This document shows positions 35,353 through 44,697 of a stretch of DNA of 64,000 nucleotides, one piece after another. A program made the translations under genes and the position numbers. Source of the DNA: G963669295 sp963669295 (GTDB taxonomy: Bacteria; Bacteroidota; Bacteroidia; Flavobacteriales_D; CALLUQ01). The notes under the pieces were generated by a model. The model worked only from the letters and a program-made list of their open reading frames with translations. It had not been told where the DNA came from and did no database searches. The DNA lies in NCBI GenBank assembly GCA_963669295.1, contig OY769938.1:744001-808000 (forward strand), given 5' to 3'. Position 1 is the first letter of the stretch. Each line of letters begins with the position of its first letter.

Positions 35353-35449
35353 AGTATTGGTTTTTAGCGACCAACAATGTAACCATTATCCACTTACCAA
35401 CATGTAATTTTCGACGTATGGAGGAAAAACTTAGGTGATTGAACAGAGA

Positions 35450-35968
35450 CTATTGTTTCCAGTTCTCGCGACGAACAGCGTATACCAACTCATCTTCCAG
35501 CACCCCGTTCTTGATCAGGATTTTATCGAAACGTCCTTCCAATACAAACCCGGCTTTCTCCAACACCCGTTGCGACGCAATATTTCTACCAAATGGCATG
35601 GCGAAAATGCGGGTGTACTCCCAATGCTTAAATCCATAATCCACTATTTGAGCAATGGCATTTGAAACAATGCCCTGCCCCCAAAATGGTTCTGCCAGCC
35701 AATAACCCAGCTCGGCATTGAGGCGATGGATGTCTTCCATGGGATGCAAACCAATGCCTCCCACTGCTTCGCCATTCACATCGATGGTAAGGATGTTGGC
35801 AGGAGAGTTCTTAGTGGCTCTACCAATAAAACCCTCCCCATCTTTTCGCGTGTAAGGATGAGGAAACCCATCGCGCAAATTATCAGCAATATGCTTGTTA
35901 TTGGCGTACTTTACCAGGCTGTCAACATCATCTAACGTCCAGGGGCGGAGGGTAAAGGAGGTGCTCAA
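35450..35968 (-). CDS. GNAT acetyltransferase, RimJ/RimL-like
   Basis: About 172 residues from a TTG at 35968 that overlaps the upstream stop as TTGA; a GTG at 35992 would add eight residues and is the alternative. FTLRPWTLDDVDSLVKYANN is the usual start of RimJ/RimL-type GNAT proteins. ELGYWLAEPFWGQGIVSNAI carries the acetyl-CoA pyrophosphate loop (the Q/R-x-x-G-x-A type, here WGQGIVSNA). NIASQRVLEKAGFVLEG is the terminal block. It probably acetylates an N-terminus or small amine. Co-transcribed with the DUF1801 gene. Confidence 0.85.
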   Translation of the reverse strand: MSTSFTLRPWTLDDVDSLVKYANNKHIADNLRDGFPHPYTRKDGEGFIGRATKNSPANILTIDVNGEAVGGIGLHPMEDIHRLNAELGYWLAEPFWGQGIVSNAIAQIVDYGFKHWEYTRIFAMPFGRNIASQRVLEKAGFVLEGRFDKILIKNGVLEDELVYAVRRENWKQ

Positions 35969-36420
35969 CGTTTGATGCTTTTCTCGTACCACTCAATCCA
36001 TTCTTCGGGCGTTACCTTGCCGGCCAATTCTCCAATTAAATCGTAAGGGATCTTTTCCACTTTCTTGAAACGGATACAGCTCTTACCCATATCGAGTTTA
36101 GTGCTTACATGCTTGGGGTATTCGCCCAAAAACCAATCCATCAACTCTTTACGAGCGTATACTCCCATGTGGTATACAGCCACAAAGTTTTTTTGTGAAG
36201 CCAAACTCATGAAGGGCAATGGCTCTTCGGGCTTGCAGTGATAACCTGCAGGATACATCGAGTGGGGAACTACCCAACCGGGGAAACCATAACTCATGGC
36301 TTCTTCAAAGCCTTTGGGTAAATTCTTGTTCACTGCATCGCGCAATTTCGCAATGGCTTCTGCCCGTTCGGCAGGCAATTGCTCAATGTAATCTTCGAAT
36401 GAGGTGGCTACAATTCGCAT
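35965..36420 (-). CDS. DUF1801 domain protein
   Basis: 151 residues. FEDYIEQLPAERAEAIAKLRDAV at the start, EEAMSYGFPGWVVP and a C-terminal CIRFKKVEKIPYDLIGELA are the typical blocks of DUF1801 (YdhG-like) proteins, whose function is unknown. The protein seems complete and cytoplasmic. Overlaps the GNAT gene by four bases (or 28 if the longer GNAT start is used). Confidence 0.85.
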   Translation of the reverse strand: MRIVATSFEDYIEQLPAERAEAIAKLRDAVNKNLPKGFEEAMSYGFPGWVVPHSMYPAGYHCKPEEPLPFMSLASQKNFVAVYHMGVYARKELMDWFLGEYPKHVSTKLDMGKSCIRFKKVEKIPYDLIGELAGKVTPEEWIEWYEKSIKR

Positions 36421-36465
36421 GACGTTTGTTTTTAGGTTGAAAACAAATATAGCAAAAGGGAAAAA

Positions 36466-37116
36466 CTACCACCGTGTGGTTTTCCAATACCAGGCATAAG
36501 TAACATTTAGCCCATTGCCCACCATACCAGGGTTGGAAGGAAACAATCCGTTGTTGCTTTGGTGCAAATGCCCATAACTCAAGCGCAAACGATTCGTATT
36601 GTTTAGCGTATACTCTAACCCAAGGTGAGTGGTAAGGTGAAAGGTGAAGTTAGACCCCTCTTCAGGAAACTTCTTGAATCCCTGAAAAACACCTGCTCCG
36701 GTTGCTAAAAAAGGACTCCATTTCTTTTTCCCCAACAAATACCAACGGTACCGCGGAATAAATCCAACACCTGCACCACTATATCCATTACCCATCCATT
36801 GCTGTGCCATTAACTCAAGGGTAATGGCATACCACGACGACAAGCGTTTCTCAATGGAAAAGCTTTCCATAAAAATGGAAGTGTTGTCTTGCCCAAGGTA
36901 ATATGTTGTGCCAGCCTGGTAAAAATTCAGGTTGTCTTCATCAAACATGAATTCCGACACTCCATACGAAAGGGCAGCCACTCCCATCATGGTTAAAAAA
37001 GATGTTTGATCGTACACCGAAAAAGCGCCTTCATCCACCCCTGGAAAGGGAGGCAGGCCTTCTTGTGCCTGAATAGTAACGGGTAAAAGGAGCAATGCAA
37101 CGACAATACTTCTCAT
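36466..37116 (-). CDS. PagL-like acyloxyacyl hydrolase (lipid A deacylase family)
   Basis: 216 residues from the ATG at 37116, which begins the signal peptide MRSIVVALLLLPVTIQAQ; longer frames upstream have no signal. Barrel-like strands follow. Near the end RLRLSYGHLHQSNNGLFPSN plus PGMVGNGLNVTYAWYW matches the PagL region with the catalytic His and Ser (here H-x-S-N followed by NPG). PagL removes an acyl chain from lipid A in the outer membrane. In Bacteroidota this family is common and its substrate untested. It lies 56 bases downstream of crcB, possibly the operon tail. Confidence 0.7.
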   Translation of the reverse strand: MRSIVVALLLLPVTIQAQEGLPPFPGVDEGAFSVYDQTSFLTMMGVAALSYGVSEFMFDEDNLNFYQAGTTYYLGQDNTSIFMESFSIEKRLSSWYAITLELMAQQWMGNGYSGAGVGFIPRYRWYLLGKKKWSPFLATGAGVFQGFKKFPEEGSNFTFHLTTHLGLEYTLNNTNRLRLSYGHLHQSNNGLFPSNPGMVGNGLNVTYAWYWKTTRW

Positions 37117-37172
37117 AACAAAGGGGCTTTGTAGTATAGATACCGTTGACAACGATTTGGTTGGAAAGGGAT

Positions 37173-37541
37173 TTAAGAACTCACCCGCGCCACGAGATAA
37201 ATCAGCGCCACACACAGCAATACACTTACCACAATGTTGGCAACGGCAAACAGGTGGTTGCCCGATCGAATCAGCTCAAACGTTTCGTTGCTGAACGTTG
37301 AAAAAGTGCTAAAGCCACCACAAAAACCGATGACTAACAACGGCTTTAAAAAACTGTTGGCACTAATTTTATCGCTGAATGCATACACCACTACTGCCAA
37401 CACAATACAGCTTAGCACGTTGGCTGTTAATGTACCTAGAGGGAAGGCAGATTTGCTGTAAGTGCCTACCAGTTTCCCTACTCCAAAACGCGCCAGGCTT
37501 CCCAGCCCACCACCAATAAATATGGCCAGCCAGGTGCTCAT
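37173..37541 (-). CDS. crcB: CrcB/Fluc fluoride channel
   Basis: 122 residues from the ATG at 37541 that overlaps the PAP2 stop by four bases (ATGA); the frame is open further upstream but those residues are not CrcB-like. Four TM helices. GGGLGSLARFGVGKLVG and PLGTLTANVLSCIVLA carry the pore Asn. GFCGGFSTFSTFSNETFELI has the phenylalanine-box and Na-site motif. It works as a dual-topology dimer exporting fluoride across the inner membrane. No fluoride riboswitch precedes it because it is inside an operon. Confidence 0.93.
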   Translation of the reverse strand: MSTWLAIFIGGGLGSLARFGVGKLVGTYSKSAFPLGTLTANVLSCIVLAVVVYAFSDKISANSFLKPLLVIGFCGGFSTFSTFSNETFELIRSGNHLFAVANIVVSVLLCVALIYLVARVSS

Positions 37542-38122
37542 ACAGGATAAAGGTTTTGGCGTTTCAACAAGTAAGTATATCCTTTGTAAATCAGTAATCC
37601 ATAAGCAATTCCCAACAAGGCTCCACATGCAATATCGATGGGGTAATGCACGCCCACATATATGCGACTGTAGGCCACCAGTGCTGCCCACAACCATAGG
37701 CCCCACAACCATTTCTTATTGCTGTGGCGAAACAACATCCCCATAAAGGTGGCAATGGCAAAAGAGTTCGATGAATGGCCCGATACAAAGGTGTATTTGC
37801 CCCTGCAACTGTCTACCACCAGGTGTACCATCGATTGAATGTCGAGGTTATGGCAAGGACGGTAGCGCCCTACTCCATGTTTTAACAGGTTGGTGGTTTG
37901 ATCGGTCATGGTAATGAGCAACGCAATGGCGGGCAGTGCAAAAAGCAGTGCTTTCCATCCATACTTGCGCTGCAATAAAAATAACAACAACAGGTAAAAG
38001 GGAATCCAAACATACTTATTGGTGACCCAATACATCACTACATCAAAAAAGGCATTGTGCTGTCCGTTGAGCAATAAAAACAACTGTTGGTCCCAGCTTT
38101 CTATTTGCTCTACCCAGCTCAT
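37538..38122 (-). CDS. PAP2 family membrane phosphatase
   Basis: 194 residues, five to six TM helices. All three PAP2 signature motifs are present: KHGVGRYRP (K-x6-RP), SGHSSN (PSGH-like with catalytic His) and SRIYVGVHYPIDI (SR-x5-H-x3-D). These enzymes dephosphorylate membrane phosphates such as undecaprenyl pyrophosphate or lipid A 1-phosphate in the periplasm. Which one is not decided here. Overlaps obgE and crcB by four bases each. Confidence 0.88.
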   Translation of the reverse strand: MSWVEQIESWDQQLFLLLNGQHNAFFDVVMYWVTNKYVWIPFYLLLLFLLQRKYGWKALLFALPAIALLITMTDQTTNLLKHGVGRYRPCHNLDIQSMVHLVVDSCRGKYTFVSGHSSNSFAIATFMGMLFRHSNKKWLWGLWLWAALVAYSRIYVGVHYPIDIACGALLGIAYGLLIYKGYTYLLKRQNLYPV

Positions 38123-39111
38123 TCCTCATTCAGTTTACTCCAAATAAGGTCTTTCAATTCGGTGAGTCCTTTTTGTGCTACCGACGATATAAACAAGTAG
38201 GGAACATCGGGCAAATCTTGCTTCATTTCTTCCATCAGTTCCTCGTCGAGCATATCGCTTTTGGTGATGGCCAGCAACCGCTGTTTGTCGAGCAGCTCGG
38301 GGTTGTATTGTTTCAACTCATTGAGCAACACTTTGTATTCGGTATGAATGTCGTCGCTATCGGCAGGCACCATAAACAACAGCAATGAGTTGCGTTCGAT
38401 GTGGCGCAAGAAACGAAGCCCAAGCCCTTTTCCTTCATGTGCCCCTTCAATAATTCCTGGAATGTCGGCCATGATGAAAGAGCGATAATCGCGGTAAGGT
38501 ACAATGCCTAAATTGGGAACAAGAGTGGTAAAAGGGTAATTGGCAATTTCTGGCTTGGCACGAGTAATTACCGACAACAACGTTGACTTGCCGGCATTGG
38601 GAAATCCTACCAGCCCCACATCTGCCAGTACTTTGAGCTCCAACACCTTCCACTCTTCCTTTCCATCTTCACCGGGTTGTGCATAGCGTGGTGTTTGGTT
38701 GGTCGACGATTTAAAATGATCGTTGCCTTTACCACCACGACCACCGGCTACCAGAACTTTTGTTTCACCGTCTTCGGTAATTTCAAATTCTATTTCACCC
38801 GTTTCAACATCGCGTGCTACTGTACCCAGAGGCACTTCTAAAATTTCATCTTTACCGCTCGCTCCCTGGCGTAAGCTGGCACCACCATTTTCGCCAATAG
38901 AAGCAATAACGTGTTTGCGGTATTTAAGGTGTAATAAGGTCCACAACTGCGCGTTGCCCCTCAGTATTACGTGTCCTCCACGACCACCATCACCACCATC
39001 AGGCCCACCTTTAGCGGTGTTACGATCGCGGTGCAAGTGTGCAGAGCCTGCCCCTCCTTTGCCAGAGCGGCAACAGATTTTTACGTAATCTACAAAATTA
39101 GAATCGGCCAT
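38119..39111 (-). CDS. obgE: Obg family GTPase
   Basis: 330 residues, the length without the C-terminal extension of some species. Obg glycine-rich fold 4-158 (CCRSGKGGAGSAHLHRD, GGPDGGDGGRGGHVI, AGGRGGKGNDHFKSSTNQTP). The GTPase domain follows with G1 GFPNAGKST, G3 DIPGIIEGAHEGKGLG and G4 AITKSD. An essential ribosome-assembly and stress-linked GTPase. Third gene of the hpt-adk-obgE-PAP2-crcB operon. Confidence 0.96.
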   Translation of the reverse strand: MADSNFVDYVKICCRSGKGGAGSAHLHRDRNTAKGGPDGGDGGRGGHVILRGNAQLWTLLHLKYRKHVIASIGENGGASLRQGASGKDEILEVPLGTVARDVETGEIEFEITEDGETKVLVAGGRGGKGNDHFKSSTNQTPRYAQPGEDGKEEWKVLELKVLADVGLVGFPNAGKSTLLSVITRAKPEIANYPFTTLVPNLGIVPYRDYRSFIMADIPGIIEGAHEGKGLGLRFLRHIERNSLLLFMVPADSDDIHTEYKVLLNELKQYNPELLDKQRLLAITKSDMLDEELMEEMKQDLPDVPYLFISSVAQKGLTELKDLIWSKLNEE

Positions 39112-39122
39112 CTTATAAGGGG

Positions 39123-39698
39123 TTATACCACCGCCTCAATCGCCTCATAAAGTCGATCGGTAATCTCGTCGATAGACCCCAACCCGTTGATTGCAGTGTA
39201 CTTGTTTTGTGCTTCGTAGTGTGCTTTAACAGGTGCTGTTTCGCGGTTGTAAACATCAATTCTGTTTTGAATAACAGCGGGATCAGCATCATCAGGGCGG
39301 CCCGACGTTTGGGCACGACCAATCAAACGGGTTTTCAATTCATCTTCTGGAACATCGAGCGCCAACATGCCAGTGATGCTGGTACCGATAGAAGTGAGAA
39401 ATTGATCCAATGCTTCTGCTTGAGAATTGGTACGTGGGAAACCATCAAAAATAAACCCCGCAGGGTTCTCGTGTTTACTAACTTCCGACTCCAGCATCTT
39501 AATGGTGACTTCATCGGGCACCAGGTTGCCTTGATCCATGTAGCTCTTGGCCAACTGACCCAGTTCGGTAGCCCCCTTAATATTGGCCCTAAAAATATCG
39601 CCAGTAGAAAGATGTACCAGGTTGTACTTTTCAATTAATCGTTCTGATTGAGTTCCTTTTCCTGCGCCCGGAGGGCCAAATAAAACAATGTTCAACAT
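39123..39698 (-). CDS. adk: Adenylate kinase
   Basis: 191 residues. P-loop GPPGAGKGTQ (8-17), FDGFPRTNSQAEALD with the AMP-site Arg, and RLIGRAQTSGRPDD of the lid region. The short size and absence of the long zinc-type lid match the short-lid bacterial form. Converts ATP plus AMP to two ADP. It is 11 bases from both neighbours, between hpt and obgE, the conserved order in Bacteroidota. Confidence 0.96.
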   Translation of the reverse strand: MLNIVLFGPPGAGKGTQSERLIEKYNLVHLSTGDIFRANIKGATELGQLAKSYMDQGNLVPDEVTIKMLESEVSKHENPAGFIFDGFPRTNSQAEALDQFLTSIGTSITGMLALDVPEDELKTRLIGRAQTSGRPDDADPAVIQNRIDVYNRETAPVKAHYEAQNKYTAINGLGSIDEITDRLYEAIEAVV

Positions 39699-39709
39699 GA
39701 CAAATCGTT

Positions 39710-40246
39710 TTAGTCTGTGATCTTATAAATTTCGTTAAGGTTTCGCCCCAAACCGTCATAATCCAGTCCATACCCCACCACAAATTCGTTGGGGATTTCA
39801 AAAGCCACATAATCAATGGCAAAATCTTTTTGAAACGCTTCCGGCTTATACAACAAGGTAGCTACCTTCACCTGTTTGGGCGATTGCGATTGCAATGTTT
39901 GTAAAATGCTGTCCATGGTAATGCCTGTATCAACAATGTCTTCCAACACTACCACGGTGCGTCCTTGAATGTCGTCTTGTAACCCTACCAACTCTTTCAC
40001 CGTGCCGGTGGTGGTGGTTCCCTCGTATGAAGCCACTTTCACAAAAGAAATTTCACAGTCGATATTGATGCATTTCAGCAGGTCTGCTGCAAACAAGAAG
40101 GCACCGTTGAGCACCCCCACAAACAATGGGCGTTCTCCTTGTAAGTCTTCATTAATCTGCGCGGCAATCCTTTCAACAGCCTGTTGGATTTCAGTGGCGT
40201 TGAGGTAGGTTTCAAAGTGTTTATCGTGAATTTGTACCCTACTCAT
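39710..40246 (-). CDS. hpt: Hypoxanthine phosphoribosyltransferase
   Basis: 178 residues. PRPP motif VVVLEDIVDTGITMDSIL (about 97-114). DFAIDYVAFEIPNEFVVGYGLDYDG at the end provides the purine-stacking aromatic and the base-binding region. Salvages hypoxanthine/guanine to IMP/GMP. First gene of the five-gene operon; 151 bases separate it from the divergent purE. Confidence 0.95.
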   Translation of the reverse strand: MSRVQIHDKHFETYLNATEIQQAVERIAAQINEDLQGERPLFVGVLNGAFLFAADLLKCINIDCEISFVKVASYEGTTTTGTVKELVGLQDDIQGRTVVVLEDIVDTGITMDSILQTLQSQSPKQVKVATLLYKPEAFQKDFAIDYVAFEIPNEFVVGYGLDYDGLGRNLNEIYKITD

Positions 40247-40367
40247 TCCCTTCTTTTAAAAGCGAAATACGAAAGTAATAATAATTCACTCCTTTCCCAT
40301 AACATTATGTGATTTATTCGTTGAAAAGAAAACAGAACAGAGTGACCTTATTTTTAGAAATTTCAAT

Positions 40368-40375
40368 TATTTTTG
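40368..40375 (+). promoter_or_regulatory. -7 box upstream of purE
   Basis: TATTTTTG matches TAnnTTTG, 22 bases before the purE ATG. No clear -33 TTTG was seen. Confidence 0.45.
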
Positions 40376-40397
40376 CCCACCAAAACAACAACGTCTT

Positions 40398-40910
40398 ATG
40401 AACCCACGAGTAAGCATCATTATGGGCAGCACTTCAGACATGCCCGTTATGCAACAAGCAGCAAAAATCTTAGATGAATTTGAAATTCCCTTTGAGATCA
40501 ACGCCCTTTCAGCGCACCGTACCCCTCAATTGGTGGAAGAATACGCCAGTAAAGCCTACGACCGTGGCATCCGTGTAGTGATTGCCGGTGCAGGTGGAGC
40601 GGCTCACCTTCCAGGAGTAATGGCAGCCTTCTTTGCAGGTCCTGTTATTGGTGTACCATGTCGCTCATCCATCTCTATCGATGGTTGGGATTCTGTATTG
40701 TCTATCCTTCAAATGCCTCCCGGTATTCCGGTAGCTACCGTAGGATTAGATGGCGCAAGAAACGCTGGCATCTTAGCCGCACAAATCTTAGGTGCAGGCG
40801 ACGAAGCTTTACAAGCGAAGGTAGTGGCATTCAAAGAAAATTTGAAGTCTAAAATTGCCAAAGCCAACGAAGACTTGAAGGAATATAAATTCAACTACCG
40901 GGTGAACTAA
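40398..40910 (+). CDS. purE: N5-carboxyaminoimidazole ribonucleotide mutase
   Basis: 170 residues, class I PurE length. IIMGSTSDMPVM (7-18) binds the substrate phosphate, FEINALSAHRTP holds the catalytic His, and AGAGGAAHLPGVMAAF and GVPCRSSISIDGWDSVLSI are the other signature blocks. Moves the carboxyl group from N5 to C4 of the imidazole in purine synthesis. Monocistronic, ended by a strong terminator. Confidence 0.96.
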   Translation: MNPRVSIIMGSTSDMPVMQQAAKILDEFEIPFEINALSAHRTPQLVEEYASKAYDRGIRVVIAGAGGAAHLPGVMAAFFAGPVIGVPCRSSISIDGWDSVLSILQMPPGIPVATVGLDGARNAGILAAQILGAGDEALQAKVVAFKENLKSKIAKANEDLKEYKFNYRVN

Positions 40911-40932
40911 TTTGTTTCCCGAACAAGCATTC

Positions 40933-40963
40933 AAAGCCCTGCCGCACAGCAGGGCTTTTTTTA
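40933..40963 (+). terminator. Rho-independent terminator of purE
   Basis: Arms AAAGCCCTGC (40933-40942) and GCAGGGCTTT (40949-40958) with loop CGCACA, followed by a run of T. A strong classic hairpin. Confidence 0.88.
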
Positions 40964-41112
40964 TTTTCAATGCCAGGATCACCGCCTCAAAGGCCCTAAA
41001 CACATCCATCAATCAACACAACGGTGACTATTTCTTTCACTCCTTCTTTTCAAGGGAAAAGCGCTTTCTGTTTTCAAATAAAAGCAGTATTTTGGAGACA
41101 AATTATTGCTAC

Positions 41113-41927
41113 ATGAAATACAAGCTACTGCTTGTTGTCTTGCTGCTTTCCTCATCTCTATTTGCCAGCAACGACAATTATCCTATGGGCGGACGGTCTG
41201 CCGGTATTGGTCATGCCTCTGTGACCTTGTCTGATGTGTGGTCGACCCACCACAACCAGGCCGGGCTTGCCTACCTCGAAAACATATCGGCAGGGGTATT
41301 CTATGAAAATCGATTTCTGCTCAAAGAATTGGGCGTGCAAGGAGGGGTATTGGCCCTCCCCACAAAAGGAGGCACCTTTGGCATTAGCATGAGTTCTTTT
41401 GGCTACAGCCTTATAACGAAGGCAAGTACGGACTGGCCTACGGGCGTAAGCTAAGCGATAAAGTAGCCGCAGGCGTTCAATTGAATTACCTCACTACACG
41501 CATTGGCGAAAACTATGGCAATACCAGTGCCTTAGCAGTAGAAGCAGGGCTACAAGCACAGCTCAGCAAAGAACTTTCTATTGGAGCGCACATCTACAAC
41601 CCCAACCGTGCTAAAGTGGCAGCATTTAACGACGAGCGCATCCCCACCATCATGCGTATCGGACTCAACTACACCTTTTCAGAAAAAGTATTTGTGGTGG
41701 CCGAAACACAAAAAGACATCGACTACCCTGCCAATTTTAAAGCAGGGGTAGAATACCGTGTGGTAGAAGTATTGTACCTCCGCGCTGGTGTTTCTACCGG
41801 ACCGGTACTCAACACCTTTGGGTTTGGACTCAACCTCAAGCAATTTCGCCTCGACATTGCCTCCTCTTATCACTCTGTACTCGGCTATTCACCCCACGTA
41901 TCGTTGACCTACAACGTGAGTAAATGA
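41113..41927 (+). pseudogene. Frameshifted outer-membrane barrel protein (PorV/PorQ-like look)
   Basis: The ATG at 41113 begins signal peptide MKYKLLLVVLLLSSSLFAS and runs to a stop at 41452-41454. At about 41410-41413 the protein pattern moves to the next frame: after FGYSL the sensible continuation is YNEGKYGLAYGRKLSDKVAA and then NYLTTRIGENYG, ending YSPHVSLTYNVSK. One missing T (CTT-ATA for CTT-TAT) explains it; the repaired protein is 271 residues. No slippery heptamer is seen, so a mutation or sequencing error is more likely than programmed slippage. The 3' end overlaps the HhH gene by ATGA, as expected for an intact operon. Confidence 0.8.
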
Positions 41928-44038
41928 TGCGTTGGTGCTCCATACTGCTTTTATTAATGCCGCTCTATGCTATCGGGCAGGAACGCAACGATTCCGACCC
42001 ACAAAAAACGTATATCATTGAGCAACGCATTGAGATTATTGCCGAATTGCTGGAAGAAGAAGACATTGACTTTACCACCCTGTTCGACGACCTGAGCTAC
42101 TTTTACGAGCACCCCATCAACCTTAACGGAAAAGTGCAGGAAGACCTGGAACAACTGCTGTTGCTTACCGACTTACAAATCAACAACCTGTTGAGCCATG
42201 TAGAAAAAAATGGCCGACTGCTTACCATCTATGAGCTGCAAGCCATTGATGGGTATGACCTTGCTACCATTCGCAACATCCTGCCCTTTGTAAAAGTGAG
42301 TAGCGACATCGATAGTCCGCACATCACCTTTAAAGAGATGATGAAAAACGGCAAGAACGAATTGTTTATCCGCTACTCCAGGGTACTGGAGGAACAAGAA
42401 GGATTTGCTCCCTTGTGTGAAGATGGCACTTGCAATGAAGACTCTATTCTGGCTGCCAGTCCTAACAAACGTTACCTGGGCGACCCCACACGGTTGTACA
42501 CCCGCTACCGTTTTAAGTACCGCAACAATGTAAGTTGGGGCATTACTGCCGACAAAGATGCTGGCGAAGAACTGTTTACCGGCTCCCAACCCAACGGCTT
42601 CGACTTTTACTCGGCCCACCTTTTTCTCAAAGGGTTTGGAAAGGTAAAAGCACTGGCCATTGGCGATTACCACGCTCAATTTGGTCAGGGACTGACCTTT
42701 TGGAGCGGCCTTGGGTTTGGTAAATCGTCGTATGTAATGACAGTCAAGAAAAATGCCATTGGACTACGCCCATACACAGCTTCGGATGAAAACCTGTTCA
42801 TGCGAGGAGGCGCCATCACCTTAGGGTTTGGCCATGTAGAAGTAACGGCCATGTACTCCAACAAAAAAATTGATGCCAACATCTCCGTACCCGATAGCCT
42901 CGACAATACTGAAGGCACCACAGTGACCTCTTTTCAGTTGACTGGCCTCCATGCCACGCCAGGCGAAATTTTTGATAAAGATGCCATTGGCGAAACGCAT
43001 ATGGGCGGGCACATAGCCTACAAAAAAAGGCAATTGAATATTGGAGCCACAGCCATACGCACTGAGTACGATGCCAATTTGGAACGCAGCTTACAAGAGT
43101 ACAATCAATTTGATTTTAACTCCAATACCAATACGCTACTGGGGCTCGACTACAACTGGGTAGTGGGTAACTTCAACCTGTTTGGTGAAGCTTCACGCAG
43201 TGAAAGCGGGGGCATGGCCTTCCTCAATGGTGCCTTGATTTCGCTCGACCCCCGGCTGGCCTTTTCGTTGGTGCAACGCAACTACCAAAAAGACTACCAA
43301 TCGCAATACAGCACTGCTTTTGCTGATGGGAGCAGGAACGCCAATGAACACGGCCTTTTCATAGGCATGGAAGCCAAACCCGCTAAAAACTGGACGTTGG
43401 CAGCCTACTTCGACCGGTTCCGTTCCAACTGGTTACGCTTCCAGGTAGATGCCCCTTCTAATGGCTACGATGGCATGGCACAACTTACCTATCGCCCTTC
43501 GAAAAAGCTCAGCATGTACGGACGTATCCGCCATCGCGTAAAACCACAAAATACCACCGAAGACATTGAAGGCATTGATTTTGTAACCACCAAAGAGCAA
43601 ACCAACTATCGGTACAACATTACCTACAAAGTATCGGATCAGGTGCAATTGCGCAATCGCATTGAAATGGTAGACTTTAAACAAGGAAACAACCCTACAG
43701 AAAAAGGATACATTGCCTACCAGGATGTGATTTACAAAGCGTTGGGTAAACCTTACTCCTTTACCTTTCGCTACGCCTTGTTCGATACCGATTCGTACAA
43801 TTCCCGCATTTACAGTTATGAAAACGATGTATTGTACTACTTCTCCATTCCTGCCTACTACTTCCGGGGCACCCGAACCTATTTAACCTTACGGTATAAA
43901 GTGGTGCGTGGCGTAGATGTTTGGCTGCGGTATAGCCAGTGGTTTTACAACAACCGCACCACCATCAGCTCTGGGCTCAACGAAATTCAAGGCAATACTA
44001 AATCGGAATTTAGGGCACAGGTACGTTTTAAATTCTAA
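41924..44038 (+). CDS. Helix-hairpin-helix plus outer-membrane barrel protein
   Basis: 704 residues. Signal peptide MMRWCSILLLLMPLYAIGQ. Residues 30-140 are helical with ComEA-like HhH features (GRLLTIYELQAIDGYDLATIRNILPFV), normally DNA-binding but common here in exported Bacteroidota proteins. From about 165 on, aromatic strands (FKYRNNVSWGITADKD, FTFRYALFDTDSYNSRIYSY, LTLRYKVVRGVDVWLRYSQW) ending in RAQVRFKF with terminal Phe form a large barrel. The pairing with an upstream barrel gene is familiar in this phylum; function unknown. Confidence 0.8.
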   Translation: MMRWCSILLLLMPLYAIGQERNDSDPQKTYIIEQRIEIIAELLEEEDIDFTTLFDDLSYFYEHPINLNGKVQEDLEQLLLLTDLQINNLLSHVEKNGRLLTIYELQAIDGYDLATIRNILPFVKVSSDIDSPHITFKEMMKNGKNELFIRYSRVLEEQEGFAPLCEDGTCNEDSILAASPNKRYLGDPTRLYTRYRFKYRNNVSWGITADKDAGEELFTGSQPNGFDFYSAHLFLKGFGKVKALAIGDYHAQFGQGLTFWSGLGFGKSSYVMTVKKNAIGLRPYTASDENLFMRGGAITLGFGHVEVTAMYSNKKIDANISVPDSLDNTEGTTVTSFQLTGLHATPGEIFDKDAIGETHMGGHIAYKKRQLNIGATAIRTEYDANLERSLQEYNQFDFNSNTNTLLGLDYNWVVGNFNLFGEASRSESGGMAFLNGALISLDPRLAFSLVQRNYQKDYQSQYSTAFADGSRNANEHGLFIGMEAKPAKNWTLAAYFDRFRSNWLRFQVDAPSNGYDGMAQLTYRPSKKLSMYGRIRHRVKPQNTTEDIEGIDFVTTKEQTNYRYNITYKVSDQVQLRNRIEMVDFKQGNNPTEKGYIAYQDVIYKALGKPYSFTFRYALFDTDSYNSRIYSYENDVLYYFSIPAYYFRGTRTYLTLRYKVVRGVDVWLRYSQWFYNNRTTISSGLNEIQGNTKSEFRAQVRFKF

Positions 44039-44697
44039 CACCCTTTACACCATCATATATTTCACTTCCACAAATAAGGCAGTAGCTGCCTGTAATGGCA
44101 AGTTGTACCGTTTTTCCTCAACTCCCCCCATTCCCAATAAAGCAACACAATAACCAAAGGAAGCATTTCACCATCAAAAACACACCATTGGATAAGTAAA
44201 GCAACCGATCAACAACTAATTAATGATCTTTTAAATAAAAACTTAACAAACCATTTTTTTTCGCAACAATAAGACGACATCAATAATTCCATTACTTTTT
44301 AACATAAGAAAGTTAATGGCGCATGTGATAAATATCCATGTAGCTTCATCTTCTACCCATCCTTCCTGCCATTTGGCAACTTTATTAAATTCAACTGTCT
44401 AACTATTGCGAAAAATTACTCAAACGACAACAATGAGTTGATGCAAGCCAAAAGACATTAGCAAACATGTAGTATTCATAAGCCACTATGAGGTTTCTTT
44501 TTAACACAACTTATGTAAAGAGAGTATACCTGGTATACAACAGGTGCACTGTTTTGCATAATTATACCGAATATCACCAAAAAACTACCAAATTTCACTT
44601 TGAGACTACCGAATGTACATTTACTACTGCATTAGGCAACGCTATGAAAGCTCAATCGTCTTACCATTGCAAAGAACAGCTTTAAACCACTTACAAC
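44039..44697. repeat. Long intergenic region with repeat-like pieces
   Basis: About 660 bases without a supportable gene. Seen: a GTATACC-T-GGTATAC palindrome at 44524-44538 and three TACC(G/A)AA(T)-type units at 44564, 44586 and 44607 (spacing 22 and 21). Single blocks like the 22-bp array also occur (ACCATTGGATAAGTAAAGC at 44184, CTAACTATTGCG at about 44399). The promoter of the giant protease gene must lie here but no full TAnnTTTG/-33 pair stands out. Confidence 0.45.

Noticed and set aside
37173..37541. Fluoride riboswitch for crcB
   Set aside because: crcB starts inside the PAP2 gene end, leaving no leader; none was seen at the operon head either.
41405..41420. Programmed -1 ribosomal frameshift
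   Set aside because: No slippery heptamer of the X-XXY-YYZ type and no strong downstream hairpin; mutation or sequence error is simpler.
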